Assembly: GCF_963678635.1 (NCBI RefSeq)
Contig: NC_087063.1
Coordinates: 78,763,617-78,827,616, forward strand
DNA: 64,000 nt
DNA from: Symsagittifera roscoffensis
Taxonomy: Eukaryota > Xenacoelomorpha > Acoela > Convolutidae
Reading direction: 5' to 3'
The translations under genes were made by a program, and so were the position numbers. Below, one piece after another: positions 1-10,958 of this stretch (its first letter is position 1; the number at the start of each line of letters is the position of its first letter). The notes beneath the pieces are model-generated. The model was not told the origin of the DNA, did not search any database, and was given only the letters and a program-made list of their open reading frames with translations.

Positions 1-127
1 TAATCCAGCGTAACTAATCTTTAAATATTAAACACTTTTTTCTTAATTTAATTGTAAATTCAATGTAAAAATTTAAGCGATAATATAAGTTTGTCAATTG
101 GGAAAAGAATCGGAAGTTGAAAGGATA

Positions 128-204
128 TAGTTTTCACATTGCAAGGTTAAATTAGTGGATTCACTCTAACTCAATCCACTACTTCAACGTTGCAATGTGA
201 AACT
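128..204. repeat. Short inverted repeat (hairpin)
   Basis: Two arms of about 33 bases are near-perfect reverse complements around a loop of about 10 bases. The left arm contains TTTCACATTGCAA and the right arm TTGCAATGTGAAA. No coding signal overlaps. It may be a small palindromic MITE or a foldback remnant. Confidence 0.75.
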
Positions 205-250
205 AAAAAAATCCTGGTGATTTTCCTGTTCAATAAATTTATTTTAAAAG

Positions 251-421
251 TCTACTTCCCATGCCGCGCTCCTATTACCGCGAATTTCCTCTGGCACTAC
301 TTTTCTTTGGTCTAGTTGAATTGCAATTAACAGCTGAGCTAAAAATTGCAATTCAACTAGACCAAAGAAGAGTAGTCCCAGAGGAAATTGGCGGTAATAG
401 GAGCGCGGCATGTGAAGTAGG
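251..421. repeat. Long inverted repeat, ~78-bp arms
   Basis: The left arm (CATGCCGCGCTCC... through GAATTGCAATT) is mirrored by AATTGCAATTC... through GGAGCGCGGCATG. The loop of about 12 bases contains CAGCTG. The arms match almost completely, so a transcript would form a long hairpin. An open reading frame across it is only a consequence of the palindrome. It looks like a young palindromic MITE, or a possible small-RNA precursor. Confidence 0.85.
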
Positions 422-568
422 TCTTCTAAATAAAATGATTGGACGGGAAAACCACTGGGATCTTTTTAAAGTAAAATGGTCAAATCTTCACAACTACTGG
501 TTTCAGATCTTCGTAACCGAAACCATAATACGGCCGACAGCATACAACTGCACTTTTTATAATAATTT

Positions 569-1240
569 GCAACACCTGAGAGTACCCTGACATCACCTAT
601 TTACAGGGTTGAGATTTTCAACTTTTGTCAGGTTTTAATATACTGTTCGATTTTTTTTTCTCGAAAAAATCATTAAAAAAACGTCGTATCTCGGAAACTT
701 AAAGTATTTGAGCAGTTATTTTTTGAGGAAAAAATTGGAACACCTGAGAGTACCCTGACAGCACCTATTTACAGGGTTGAGATTTTCAAATTTTGTCAGG
801 TTTTAATATAATGTTCGATTTTTTTTCTCGAAAAAATCATAAAAAAACGTCGTATCTCGGAAACTTAAAGAAGTTGAGCAGTCATATTTAAAGGCACAAT
901 CTGAAAGCAACTCACACCATACACTTGAGAATTTCACGTTTTTGTCACGTTTTTATATATGAGTTCTTTGAACATTGTTGAAAGAATTATAAAAAAAACT
1001 TCATATCTCGCAAACTATAAGTATTTAAGCAGTCAGCTTTTGAAGCAAGATTTGCAACCCCTGAGAAAACCCTGACACCACCTAAGTACAGGGTTGGGAA
1101 GTTCAATTTTTGTGGATTTTTTTAAACGAAGTTTTATGAAAATGTTTGAAAAAATCACAAGAATCTTCGTATCTCGTGAATTTAAAAGATTTGGGTATTC
1201 ATATTTGGAGCCCAATTTACAGTCCTTTAGGGTTGCTACT
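569..1240. repeat. Degenerate tandem satellite, ~165-bp units
   Basis: About four units repeat head to tail, starting near 569, 736, 905 and 1051. Each has the order ACCTGAGAGTACCCTGACA, ACAGGGTTGAGATTTTCAA, a Phe/Lys-like T-rich and A-rich stretch, then CGTATCTCGGAAACTTAAAG. The first two units are very similar. The third and fourth have drifted. No open frame is conserved between units. Confidence 0.7.
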
Positions 1241-1777
1241 TTCAAACTCAAAAAAAAACGGTGAAGTCAAGCTGGAAGTCAAAATTTTGGCCGACTGACC
1301 TTAAAATTCTCCCTTCACAAAAACTTCGTTTAGACGCCTGAAGAAGTGGCTATTCAAAATCACACTTCATTTTGAAAAACCAGTTCACTGTTTTTTTTTC
1401 AATTGTCTCTGCAATTTCCTCCATATTATTTATCAATTTATGTACTAGATTAAAAGAATTAAAATATATTTTTTTGAATATTCAATTTCATTCAATGTAA
1501 TCATTACTAAATGATAAAAAAAATAGAAAATTTATGTTAACACTTTACAATATAGCGATGACAATAACTATCATAAAATTTATATGAAATCTAATGCCAA
1601 TATCACAAGACGAAATTCGAAAGTAAAGTTTAATTCAGATAGAATCGAAGATGCTGATTTCAGAACGAATGCAGTTTGATTCTTTAAGACATGGAAGCGA
1701 CAATTTGATTGATCTGTTCTGCCGTGACCCGTTCGATACATTAGATGAGATTGAGACGAGTCAGCAGATGTCCAGAG
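1241..1777. other. AT-rich 3' flank of GMF, no feature seen
   Basis: No repeat, RNA gene or coding segment is recognised. The part next to 1778 must contain the GMF 3'UTR on the minus strand. A plus-strand frame at 1651-1875 is the antisense shadow of the last GMF exon. Confidence 0.5.
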
Positions 1778-4700
1778 TTACATGTCCATTTCTTCTGCTA
1801 GCCATTCATCCGTCAACTCCTCGTGGTTTGACACTTGATATAGCTGGAACAACACAACTGCCAGACTTCGTATAGAAAATCCAATTAACTAAGATACCCT
1901 TTAAAAAGCTCGGTAGGTTATCAATATTAGTAATTAAAGATTAAATTTGATTTTTTAAGATCACCAGAAAAATTGCTTGCGGTTAAATTGCTTTGATTTT
2001 TGAAGATCTTTAGAAAAACTTGCTATTATCTCTACATAAAATTTATTCGTTAAAAATTTTTTTCCGATGTAACTTTTCACTTCGCGCATCGCGGTCATTT
2101 TTATCCAGCTAATCAGCTCACTTAACCGGAAAAAGTAGATATATTTTAACTTTTACCCATGTATAGTATCTAGTAAAACAACCCCCCTAATAAAGAACTA
2201 AATCAATCGTAAGGCATATGTGAATTAAGTACCTCTTTAACTCTCCCTTTTGCAATAAGGGGGATATAGTTAAAGAGATCCGAAAATGCCGGAGAATTTT
2301 TTGATATCAAATCTGACCTTCTGTGGGTTGAGCATCTCGATGATCTTGTGTCTGAGACTAGTGTACTTCATGTTCAGCTCAGCGTTGGCCATGTCTAAAA
2401 CCGGGAGTAATTTAGAAACAGCACCCACAAACACTGGTTTTACTGTTTTTTTTTGCAACAAGAATTATGAGTCATTTAGGTAAATTTTGCTAATCAAATT
2501 AGACAAAAAACACAAAAGAAAACATTCAAGAACTTCGATAGACTCAAGTGCACAAAGCCAATGAGCATCAACACTCGATAAATAGATTCATTCAGACAAA
2601 ATTTGGATCTCAAAGCCTCATTAAATCAAAAGAGTTTTAAAAAACTACCTATACAATATTTAAGCATCACTGGGAGCTATTCTTATGACAGACGACCTCA
2701 AATCCACAAATTTTCAATTAAATAAACATCCTTCAAACTGTCCAAGACACTGATTTTGCAGCTTATTTTTTCAGCTTTCCGAATCCAAGTTTTTGATGGG
2801 TAGCATTATGATTGGGCATTTTTTTGATTTATGAAATGATGGATGGTGCTCGATACCCATAGAGTCCAATTTTTTCGCATCGTCAAAAACAGTTTTTTAA
2901 TTTAATATTTCGATTTAAAGCCGTAACTCAATTTTAAGCAGATCAACTGCTGATCTCGTTATCTACGTTATCTAACCTTTCAAAGGGGGTTTCTTGGTTA
3001 CATAAATTAACACAGGCGAATTGGAGCTTCGCAAGACTTGCTATACAACACAATTAAGACATTGTAAACTGCGAGAAATTGCGTAGTGCAAAAAAAAACA
3101 GAAAATTAAGATGACAAAATATAAGCCGATAATTTTTTATTGAAACAGAATATTTCCCGTTTCAACAAAAAAACTGGTTTTGGTCAGATTTACTCCAGGA
3201 CCTTTGCCATCCCAGCCATATTCGTTGCCACCAGACTAAATGTGCCGGACACGCTAAGAAATTTGAATTCCTTGTGAACCAAGTGATTCTGTTAACCAAG
3301 TTGTTAGCCTGAAAAAAGTCTATATAACAATTTGATACGCCTGCGAATCGCAAGCGTAGTTAAAATGAAATAAGAAGAAAATTGATGCTTTGAAGAAAAA
3401 TCCATGCTTCGGAAAGATTGTCCGACTATTCAAGATTTCCCAAAAAAAAACGATTTCCAAACATCAAACAAATATATGATCCGGCTTGGACTCAACCCTT
3501 AACCTTATGTGCCGACGGCCCGTGCCTCACCTCTACAACAAGTGAGAAAGGCCTGAAAAAGTGAGGTTCCACAAAAAGCAATTTCCATTTTATATAGACC
3601 TTTAAAAAACTGTCCCACCTGGACTCAATCCCCAGAACTGTCGCCTGTCAGAAAAGTTGTTTACGAGTACAAGTCACTTAATCTCGCAAATGCAAACATA
3701 CTTTTCACATCATTGGACACAGAGGCGAAGCTTTGCTTCGCAAACACTAGCGAAAACACAAAAAGCAGCTCTAAAGTGAAATAAAAAAAAAAGTAAAAAT
3801 AAGCCTCGAATTAGTAAGAACACTTTTATTTGCGAGTTAGCTTAGAAAAAAAGAAGGTCCGTACTAATACACTTCGCTCGCAAGATGGCTACTGTAATAA
3901 ATTAATTCTTCTTTTTTTCTGTTCTGATCTGCAGCTTAGCCTAGCTTATCAATGCTTCTTATTTTCTTGAATTCAATAGATAATTTATACTCTTGGAGGG
4001 ATTATTTATTGTCGTTTTATCTCTAGCTAGCTAGTGACTTACTCTGCGGACAGTACCATATGTTGCAGAGAGGGAATGAGGACCTGTTGTCTTTTGTCTT
4101 CACGTGCGGGATCCTCAGCATCTGTTTCGGCAGGTACTCAGCCACCAACTCCTCCGCTATATCCTCCAGTGATCTGTCCATGATGATACTCTCGCCCTAA
4201 AACAGTTACAGTACAAGTTAATAAAGTTATGCAACTTTGTTCCTTAAAATATAGATGGATCCATGAAGAAAACTGCACGGGCCTTGAATTATTCGAAAGC
4301 AGCATGCACATTTTTGAGCATCGAACTATTCCCATAAGAAAAGTTGGACTTATCATATTTGGAAAAAAAATCGGGCAAAGCATTATTAGAATGAAAATTG
4401 AATACCTTATTTTAGTAAAATGAATACCAAAAAGAATAAAATCAGTAGTATGTGAAAAGTTTGAGATTCCTGGAATATCAAGCAAATACTACTTACGTCG
4501 ATTTGGTCCAAATGCACGTCGTTAGTTTCGTTGTTTATCGACACTAAACAATAAAATTGCAATTTTTCAAAAGCCCACGTAGAGAACTGGATTTTTCCTT
4601 CGATATCCTCGATGCCTTATTGAATAGAAAAATACATTTGTTGGGTATAATTTTCCAATCACGACAAACATGAAAAAATATATATTGATATTAGACGTGT

Positions 4701-5542
4701 CCTTTATTCCATTTTCTTTGGTGGAGGGTGTTTGCTATTTGGCTTCACGAAATGGGCGGGTAATAAGAGCTCAAACGAACTACTGCAATAAAAAAACAAA
4801 TTGAGTCGCTCTGTATATCCTATAAACATTAACATTAAAAACAGAGGCGAAGCTGCTTTTCGCACTTTTCTCGGGTTTCTCCATTTTTAAATAACAGGCA
4901 GCAACGCATGCGCGTTAATAAAGCGGATGTAGCTGCATCATATGCTATGTAATTAACGCACAAATAAACTATGCGCCAAGTTTTGCACTGCAAAGATGCT
5001 TTTGTTGAAAAAAAATCACTGGTCGGCAAACACTACGTTTGCAGGCTTGCTTGTGAGTAGGCATAATTTGAACACCAATAACGCAAACCATTTGAAAAAA
5101 TAAGTCCAAATTAGATTAAGTGATTAATAAAGAGCCACAAATAAAGCAGAGAACAGGTGCTATTCCAAATAAGTGAACACTTTTATTTGCGAGTTAGGTT
5201 GGAAAAAAGAAGAGTCGAACTAATACACAGGAGCTGGTGTAATCAAAATTTTGTATTTTTCTGCATGCGTGTGGGTGGGGGATTATCGCCAACAAAGCAT
5301 GAGAACAGAAAGAAGTGTTCGCACCTGATTGGTTTAAATCAAACGAATTGCCAAAAAAAGAGTGGTATTAGGTAACAAAAATTTGGGCCGCTTTAGAAAT
5401 AAAAGAGTTTTATTCAGGACGCATACTTACACACAATAGTGGCTGATGAATCGATCTTTCTGAGTCGCTTGAATTTGTTCATGACCGAAGCCACCTCCTC
5501 GTCCACATTGACGATGTTGAGCGAAATGGTCTCGCTGTTCAT
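1778..5542 (-). CDS. GMF: Glia maturation factor (ADF-homology protein), 5 exons
   Basis: I assembled five minus-strand coding exons: 5542-5431, 4543-4497, 4196-4043, 2394-2318 and 1843-1778. All junctions are GT-AG and phase-compatible (phases 1,0,1,0). They total 456 bp, or 151 residues, against about 142 for vertebrate GMF. The protein begins MNSETISLNIVNVDEEV and ends with NHEELTDEWLAEEMDM, which aligns without a gap to the GMF C-terminus (NTEDLTEEWL in vertebrates). The middle has GESIIMDRSLEDIAEEL, SSFPLCNIWYCPQ and LNMKYTSLRHKI, the expected ADF-H landmarks. GMF family proteins bind the Arp2/3 complex and promote debranching of actin networks in the cytoplasm. The third intron (2395-4042) carries a SINE-like insertion. 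The gene lies about 420 bp downstream of PSMG2 on the same strand. The family assignment is strong. The exact exon 1 upstream extent is less certain. Confidence 0.9.
3160..3700 (-). mobile_element. tRNA-derived SINE-like repeat inside GMF intron
   Basis: This stretch matches, with divergence, the order of sequence blocks at 7750-8310 and 12750-13310. It starts with a block resembling a reverse-strand tRNA (CCATCCCAGCCATATTCGTT) and continues through GTGAACCAAGTGATTCTGTT. A second block contains GACTCAACCCTTAACC and an end ACAAGTCACTTAATCTCGCA. The order and spacing are kept across copies, so this is a composite SINE-like family. It is older than the copies near PSMG2. Confidence 0.6.
3725..3895. 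repeat. Dispersed repeat fragment
   Basis: It contains AGAGGCGAAGCTTTGCTTCG and AATAAGCCTCGAATTAGTAA, followed by CACTTTTATTTGCGAGTTAG. The same blocks occur at 4840-5220 and, in reverse complement, around 46500-46740 and 53400-53620 flanking the tRNA-Arg-like sequence. It is a decayed member of that repeat family. Confidence 0.55.
4840..5220. repeat. Dispersed repeat fragment in GMF intron 1
   Basis: It begins ACAGAGGCGAAGCTGCTTTT. It ends with GAACACTTTTATTTGCGAGT, preceded by the reverse complement of the CTCTGCTTTATTTGTGGCT block seen at 46600 and 53480. It belongs to the same family as 3725-3895. No coding content is recognised. Confidence 0.55.
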
Positions 5543-5934
5543 GTTAAAATAATAATACAGTACACTACACTGACACAACTAAATCTATCTGAAACTCACA
5601 AGTGACTCTAGCCTAAAATCAGACATTTTTCAATCAGCACGTTTGGTATCTGTTATTCTTTAGGATATTTCACCGCATGCAAAAGTCCATAAGCTTTTAG
5701 CACAGTGATAATTGATTAAAAAACAGCTTTTGTTTACGGTCTTAGTCATGGATACATTTACTATTACAAACAGTCAGAAATTTTTGACTTGAAATTTTTA
5801 AGCGTCTTAGGATACCGCTTTTTTCTCTATTTGGACGAAAAAATTTAAATTACACCAAATTGCATCGTAAGTAGCTTAAACAGTTCTTCAAAAACACTTG
5901 TCTTACATGACAAAAAGACTCAAATTTAGCATTT
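5543..5934. other. Intergenic spacer between PSMG2 and GMF
   Basis: About 390 bp of AT-rich sequence without a recognised repeat. It must hold the GMF 5'UTR or promoter on the minus strand. The right edge (AAATTATTCAATCC near 5935) is the breakpoint of the 5-kb tandem duplication. Confidence 0.5.
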
Positions 5935-5963
5935 AAATTATTCAATCCATGAAAAAAAAAACA

Positions 5964-7370
5964 TCAAAACATGGTCAGATGTGATTCAATCTGTTCGTCC
6001 AAAACTGCCCACGAATGAGGCGACTTCAGTCTCAAATCAACTTTGTTCTCATTTGATATGCCCAGAAGTTTCATTGCAAACGAGGCCAACAGAAAACCTT
6101 GAGGCCTGTTGTCTCCCTCAAGACAGTAAAGGAAAATAGCCGTTACATTTCCTTCCAGTTTAGCTGAGTTGTTCAGAAGAGAAGGAAGAAAACCAGAACC
6201 CGGATAAGTGTCTGAATCGTCCAGAGGAAACCTAAACATCACGAATTCTTTTGAAAGCGATTTTAAATAAAACTCAGGCTTTAACTCTGAATCAGCATGG
6301 GAGTTGCAGAACGGTGGTATGTCAGTAAATCGATGTATCAGTAAAGCAAAAACCGGCGGACCAAATCAGTAAACCGAAAACTCATTATTCAATTACGTAA
6401 TCACATTAGCTAATAACTGAGATTTTTACAAAATGACAAATTATTTCCTTAACTAGAATTGAATCAGTAAATGAAATAAAATAACTCTTCTTATGAGCCC
6501 CGTACATTTTAAATTATTGTTCTAGCTCAGGGAATTTTTTTTCTATAAATCTTTAATTCCATAATTGATGTATTTAGTACGTATATCGATTTACTGTATG
6601 CACCCCTTGCGGAACATACAAACTGATGAGAAAAATCAACAGCAGACCCGCGCATCTATAAACTCTGTTACCATTTTATGATAATCCGAAGAAATATCCA
6701 GTTTAAAAAATCTACCAGCATATTTTACTCTTCTGCATAAGGATTTGAAAACATTAAGGTTTAACAACACCCTTGTTTATCACAAGGGTAATTACAATCA
6801 GATTTGAAAACAGCGATTTCACCGAAACAAAATTTCCATGATCGCAAGGGTTATAACGTACTCAGCACATGATGGTTCTGTGAACTCTTTGGCTCCAGTT
6901 GCTTTCAAATCATTGATCTGATTTGAGTCCAGTTTCAAGTCTGGCACTTTGAAATAGATCTGATCCGGACTCGCGATCGCTTTGTCTTGTCTCTCAACGG
7001 CATCTAAGCTCGACAGAACCAAAAGTTGTGATACTTTTTTACTACTCAGCCAACTGTATAAATCTTCGACAAAACAATGACGATATCTTTTAACAACAGA
7101 AGACCGAACTTGAATCAAAAGCAACTTGTGTTCTTTGCAAACGAACACATCAATGGCTGTTGTTGGTTTTCTACTCGATTTTCGAAGAGCATTTCGACCA
7201 AAAAGAGGAACAACTGCTTTATGAACAATCGATCCAATCTGCTCGCATGGCAGAGTGGCAATAATCAAGTCAAGAGATAGCTGTCCAACATTTCCAATTG
7301 ATACTGTTGGCATTAAGCAGGTGAACCCTGACAAATCAGTAGTCTTCAAACTTCTCACCGGGCGAAACAT
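5964..7370 (-). CDS. PSMG2: Proteasome assembly chaperone 2 (left copy), 2 exons
   Basis: Exons are 7370-6862 and 6231-5964 on the minus strand. The donor is GA/GTACGT and the acceptor TTTAG/G, joined at phase 2. They sum to 777 bp, or 258 residues, close to the ~264 of vertebrate PSMG2. The N-terminus MPTVSIGNVGQLSLDLIIAT is the PAC2 signature (vertebrate LMPAVSVGNVGQLAMDLIIS). LLVLSSLDAVERQD and IFLYCLEGDNRPQGF match later conserved blocks. PSMG2 pairs with PSMG1 to chaperone assembly of the 20S proteasome alpha ring. The splice junction restores CAEFPLDDSDTYPGSG, which aligns with the vertebrate SEFCIRIPGGG region. The start codon has an acceptor-like TTTAG 6 bases upstream. The 630-bp intron shows nothing recognisable. 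The right copy is also intact and differs by a handful of residues. Confidence 0.92.
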
Positions 7371-7492
7371 TTTAATCTAAAGCATCAAGTGGACCATAAT
7401 CAGAAGATATCAACTGGATTCTTAAGAAAATTAGGGATGGATGGATGATTGACCCTTTTTTAGAACATAGCCAATCAAATACTGTGGTCGCT

Positions 7493-7641
7493 TTTTGTGT
7501 TTTACATTTTAAAAATCAGGCCGAATCGAAATTTGCTTATTTGCACTGGTTGTAATTTGACCAATTTGATTTGGTAAAATTACAACCAGTGCAAATCAGC
7601 ATATTTCGATTCGTCCGGATTTTTAAAATGTAAAACACAAA
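7493..7641. repeat. Palindrome with ~65-bp arms upstream of PSMG2
   Basis: The left arm TTTTGTGTTTTACATTTTAA... through GCACTGGTTGTAATTT is mirrored by AAATTACAACCAGTGC... through TTAAAATGTAAAACACAAAA. The loop is short (GACCAATTTGATTTGG). It ends about 120 bp upstream of the PSMG2 start codon, so it may overlap the promoter or 5'UTR. An identical copy is at 12490-12640 in the duplicate. Confidence 0.85.
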
Positions 7642-7749
7642 ATGCAAAATCAGTATAAAGAATTCGATTCTTAGATGTAGGAACTAAGCCGAATAATATA
7701 TGCCGACTAATAACAGGCCGAAGTTTTTTGAACCGGAATATTTATCGTT

Positions 7750-8310
7750 TGAAAAAAAAAACAGATCCTAGTAAGACTCGAACCAAAGACTTTAGCCGTC
7801 CCAGGCGTATTCGTTACCTCACGGCTAAGTGTGCAGGAGACGCTACGAGACTTGAGCTTCTTTATGAACCAAGGTACCACCAGGAGATTGAGTTTTGTGA
7901 ACAAAGTTGTTTATGGGGGTAAAAAATCTAGTACCCAAGGGCAAAACAAGCAAATTGCACGGTTAACTCTTAAAAAAGCAATATTTCAAAGTCAGAGTTC
8001 TATTGCAAGAAAAAAAAATTGTTCGAATCAGAAGAAACGATAATCTAACTATTCAAAATTTTCCAAAAAAACTATTAAAACGTATGGAACAAAAACAAGG
8101 TCCGACCAGGGCTCCTAGCCCAGACCTAAAAACCCCAAGGAACGTGAGTTACCACTAGACCAAGTGAGAGTGGACCTCGATGGCTTTGATGTTAAATAAA
8201 AAAGTAAGTTCAATTTCTCAAAGATTTGTACGGAGTACAAAAACTTGTTTACGGGAAAAAGTCTAGTCCCCGCTACAAGTCACTTGTTCTCGCAAATGAA
8301 ATTAAGTCGG
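7750..8310 (-). mobile_element. tRNA-derived SINE-like composite repeat
   Basis: In reverse complement the first block carries a B-box-like GGTTCGAGTCTTACTAGGAT. The second has an A-box-like TTGGTCTAGTGGTAACTCAC followed by AGGTCTGGGCTAGGAGCCCT. Both halves therefore look tRNA-derived. The same ordered blocks occur at 3160-3700, 12750-13310 and, as a single piece, 63600-63690. It has no coding capacity. Confidence 0.6.
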
Positions 8311-8673
8311 GGCTATTAAATTCAAATCTATCGTTATAAAAAAAATTTCAATCGAACATTTATTTAAAATGCAGATATGCTCAAAACTGTCTGTTGGTTG
8401 ACGTAAATGCAGAATCAGAAATTCCTAATGAGAAAATGGTCCAATGTTTTGAAGTTTCTTACTTGGAAAAAATATATATATATATTCCGTTTGGTGGTAA
8501 ATAAACCAGTCGAATTAAACACCATCTTAAACTAGCTGAAAATAAGTAACTTCTTCATAAGTGGAGTAAAAATATTAAATTACGGTTAAAAAATTTATGC
8601 AAGTTTTATTCCAACGTCGTAACTTTCAGCTGGTTTACATACTATGCGCAATTTTGGCTGATTCACTCGAGCT

Positions 8674-9661
8674 CATTGTTCCGACCATTGAAAATGGGGA
8701 TGAACTTCGTATTCGGGTGTTTTTAGTTAATTTTTTTTTCTTTTTTTATGTTTTCCGCTCAAAATCAGGTACCACAAATAATCATCGGAATGGGTCGAGT
8801 GATTCATCATATTAAAGCCCTTCCAGTCGTGATTAGAATACTCAAAAATTTTCCCAAAGTCGAGAAAAACTGGTTTGAAACTTTTGAGATCTAACCTAAC
8901 TTCGAGCGAGTAACGCTCGTTATATGAAAATTTAGTTTTTTCTTAGACTTTTAGGATAAAAAAACCTTGAATTTACTATAAAAAAACGCTAGTTTTCGAT
9001 GCTTAATTTAGCGCTTATTTGGCAAAAGAAGGTTTCCTAAAAAATAACAAGGATTGCAGGTTACTGTGCAAGTAGCACAGAATGTTCCGACCATAGTCTT
9101 TAGAAAACTACGGATTCGAAAGTTTTTTCCAAATAGTGTAGTTTTTCTGCATGGTGTGATAAAAGGATCTGACGTAAAAATTTTATTTAGGCATATTAGG
9201 CAGTTATAGCAAAATAGGCAATTTGGACAAAAGTTTTGTCGAAAAAAGACTAGACAAATTCAAAAAAGAAATAATTTAAAAGTTTTTTTTCAAAACTTTT
9301 TGCAGGAAATTTTTTAAACTTTTTGAAGCTTTTGGTTCCCAAAATGAAGCTAAAAAAACTCTAAAAACTAGTTTGACTTGCTTAAAATTAAAATTTAGGG
9401 TCTTTAATGATGCGTAATTCAGTTGTTTTAGGCATAATTAGGCATTGTTTAGCTGCTCTCTTGCTTTATTCGCTCGAATTAAGACAAAAATCAAAAAATT
9501 CCAACCGGTTTTTCTCGACACTGGCAAATTTATGTGAAAATTTTTAAATGTGGTTCGAAGGGCTTTAAATTGATATATCACTCAACCCAGTCCGATGATT
9601 ACTTGCGGTAGCTGATTTTGAGTGGGAAAAAATTAAAACATACCCCAATTTTCAATGGTCG
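8674..9661. mobile_element. ~1-kb foldback element with long imperfect arms (left copy)
   Basis: TTCCGACCATTGAAAATGGG near 8676 is mirrored by CCCCAATTTTCAATGGTCGG near 9640. CGCTCAAAATCAGGTACCAC and TTAAAGCCCTTCC are mirrored by GAAGGGCTTTAAA and GCTGATTTTGAGTGGG. GTCGAGAAAAACTGGTTTGA is mirrored by AACCGGTTTTTCTCGAC. The arms span about 8674-8890 and 9495-9661 at roughly 85 percent identity. Inside is an AT-rich core with no transposase. The second duplicate copy is at 13670-14660, and a third, decayed arm lies at 59996-60460. Confidence 0.75.
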
Positions 9662-9900
9662 GAAAAAAAATAATTGTGCCAAAAAAAGTGTTTAAAATTA
9701 TTCATTTTTTGTTTGTTATTCGTTTTTTGAAGCCAAATATAATCGATCACCCCCAATTTAATAAATTTCGACGCGATTGTATAGTTCTCGAAACACAACA
9801 CCCATTAAAAACGACGGGTAAAAAAAACAAAAAACCTTCTTTCCTTTTTTTAATGAATATGGTCGGAATGTTCTGTGCTACTTGCAGAGCGACCGGTTAC
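9058..9900. repeat. Overlapping inverted pair with TTCTGTGCTACTTGC module
   Basis: GCAAGTAGCACAGAATGTTC near 9070, followed by CGACCATAG, is the reverse complement of the block near 9860, which reads TATGGTCGGAATGTTCTG then TGCTACTTGC. Each arm is about 40 bp, ending in a GGTTAC/GTAACC motif. The pair overlaps the right arm of the 1-kb foldback, so one element probably inserted in the other. The same module recurs singly near 47904, 54797 and 60020. Confidence 0.6.
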
Positions 9901-10042
9901 CGTTGTTCCTATTTGATACCGCTAATCACCAGCGTAAACAGGCTCTTGTACAACAATTGTTTGGCTATGAGCTTTCTTCGACATGGTCAAATTTGTCTAA
10001 GCTTAGTAAAACTTTTTCAGTCGTGAAAATTATATTGCAAAC

Positions 10043-10942
10043 TTAAGACGTAGCTGGTAATTCAAAAGGTTCGCGATATTTTATGACTTTCTTAAAATTC
10101 ATTTTATGCCGTCTCTTCTCGATATGTCTTTGACGCGCATTCATCCTTGATCTTGTCAGAGGCATTGGCTCAATGACATTCCTTTTGATTAAAGATGCTA
10201 TCCTCTCCGTAAACAATGAATCACTTTCTGGGACCAGTTTTCTCAAACTGCCCGGCAGCTCTTCGGTCAACTTGAAGGAGGTTTTCATTTCTTCAGGTGG
10301 AGTCCGTCCAATAAGTCTGACTCTCTTTGGATCATTTTTTCTGGCTTGCTTCGCTTTCCACTTCAGATTCCTCAGATGTTCAATCTTGGAAATCTTCTTG
10401 TTGATGCTTTTGCCATGGAGAGCATCGTTTTCTCTGCCACGATTTAGGCGTTCTTTTTTCAATGCAATCTGAACGTTAAGCTTTTCCTTAGCCTTTCTTT
10501 TAAGTTGATCTCGTTGCTTGGGTGTCATTTTCAGTTTTCGGTTACTTAGAGGCGCATGAGATATGATTACATTTTCCACGTCTTCTTTGCCCGAAAATTT
10601 CTGGTTACAGATTTTATCTTCCTCGCATAATTTCTGCTTGAAATAAAAGTTTTCAATTCCTTCTAAATGAGCAGCTTCTTTCTCTTGGTGAGTTACCGAC
10701 GGTACTTGGGCCCAAAAATCTCTTTCTTCTTTCAGTTTTGCTTCTTCAGTCTCCTCTCGCTTTAGCACATCTACTAGAAGCTGTTGATGATCTGTAAATG
10801 AAGGATTGTATGATACGCCACCTGACGGCAAACTCAGGTGTTCGTTTGCGTTAGGTTTACTGACAGATTTCTTCTTCTTGGATAAGTTTGCTGTTCCCCA
10901 AATATCTTTGTCAAATGAATAGTCTCGAGGCAAATTATTCAA
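10043..10942 (-). pseudogene. NOP53: NOP53 fragment lacking the N-terminal ~106 residues
   Basis: About 296 codons match residues ~107-402 of the intact copy at 15039-16247 with no visible amino-acid change. The 5' end is the tandem duplication junction. Upstream of LPRDYSFDKDIW the frame reads only NN from junction sequence, and there is no ATG. Expression would need a new start or an upstream exon. It keeps the YNPSFTDHQQLL motif and the basic C-terminal region ending in KYREPFELPATS. I treat it as a truncated by-product of the duplication. Its intact frame suggests the event is recent. Confidence 0.88.
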
Positions 10943-10958
10943 TCCATGAAAAAAAACA

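Larger units (their letters stand above)
5935..10930. repeat. Left copy of ~5.0-kb tandem duplication
   Basis: The sequence recurs at 10931-15926 with an offset of about 4995-4998 bp and near identity. The unit holds PSMG2, a palindrome, a SINE-like repeat, a foldback element and the 3' two-thirds of NOP53. At the internal junction, NOP53 sequence (GAGGCAAAT) runs directly into the PSMG2 downstream flank (AAATTATTCAATCC), leaving a 4-base AAAT microhomology. The left NOP53 copy is therefore truncated and the right one is intact. Confidence 0.93.

Noticed and set aside
2270-2461. 63-residue minus frame as a separate gene
   Set aside because: Only its central part (2394-2318) is coding, as exon 4 of GMF; the rest of the frame is intron.
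7728-8043. Small plus frames near 7728-8043 and 12698-13039
   Set aside because: They fall in a tRNA-derived SINE-like repeat and have no conserved protein features.
8597-8815. 72-residue plus frame, duplicated at 13592-13810
   Set aside because: It runs into the arm of the foldback element and its identity in both places is due to tandem duplication, not selection.
10173-10472. Plus-strand 99-residue frame, also at 15169-15468
   Set aside because: It is antisense to the NOP53 coding region and appears twice only because that region is duplicated.
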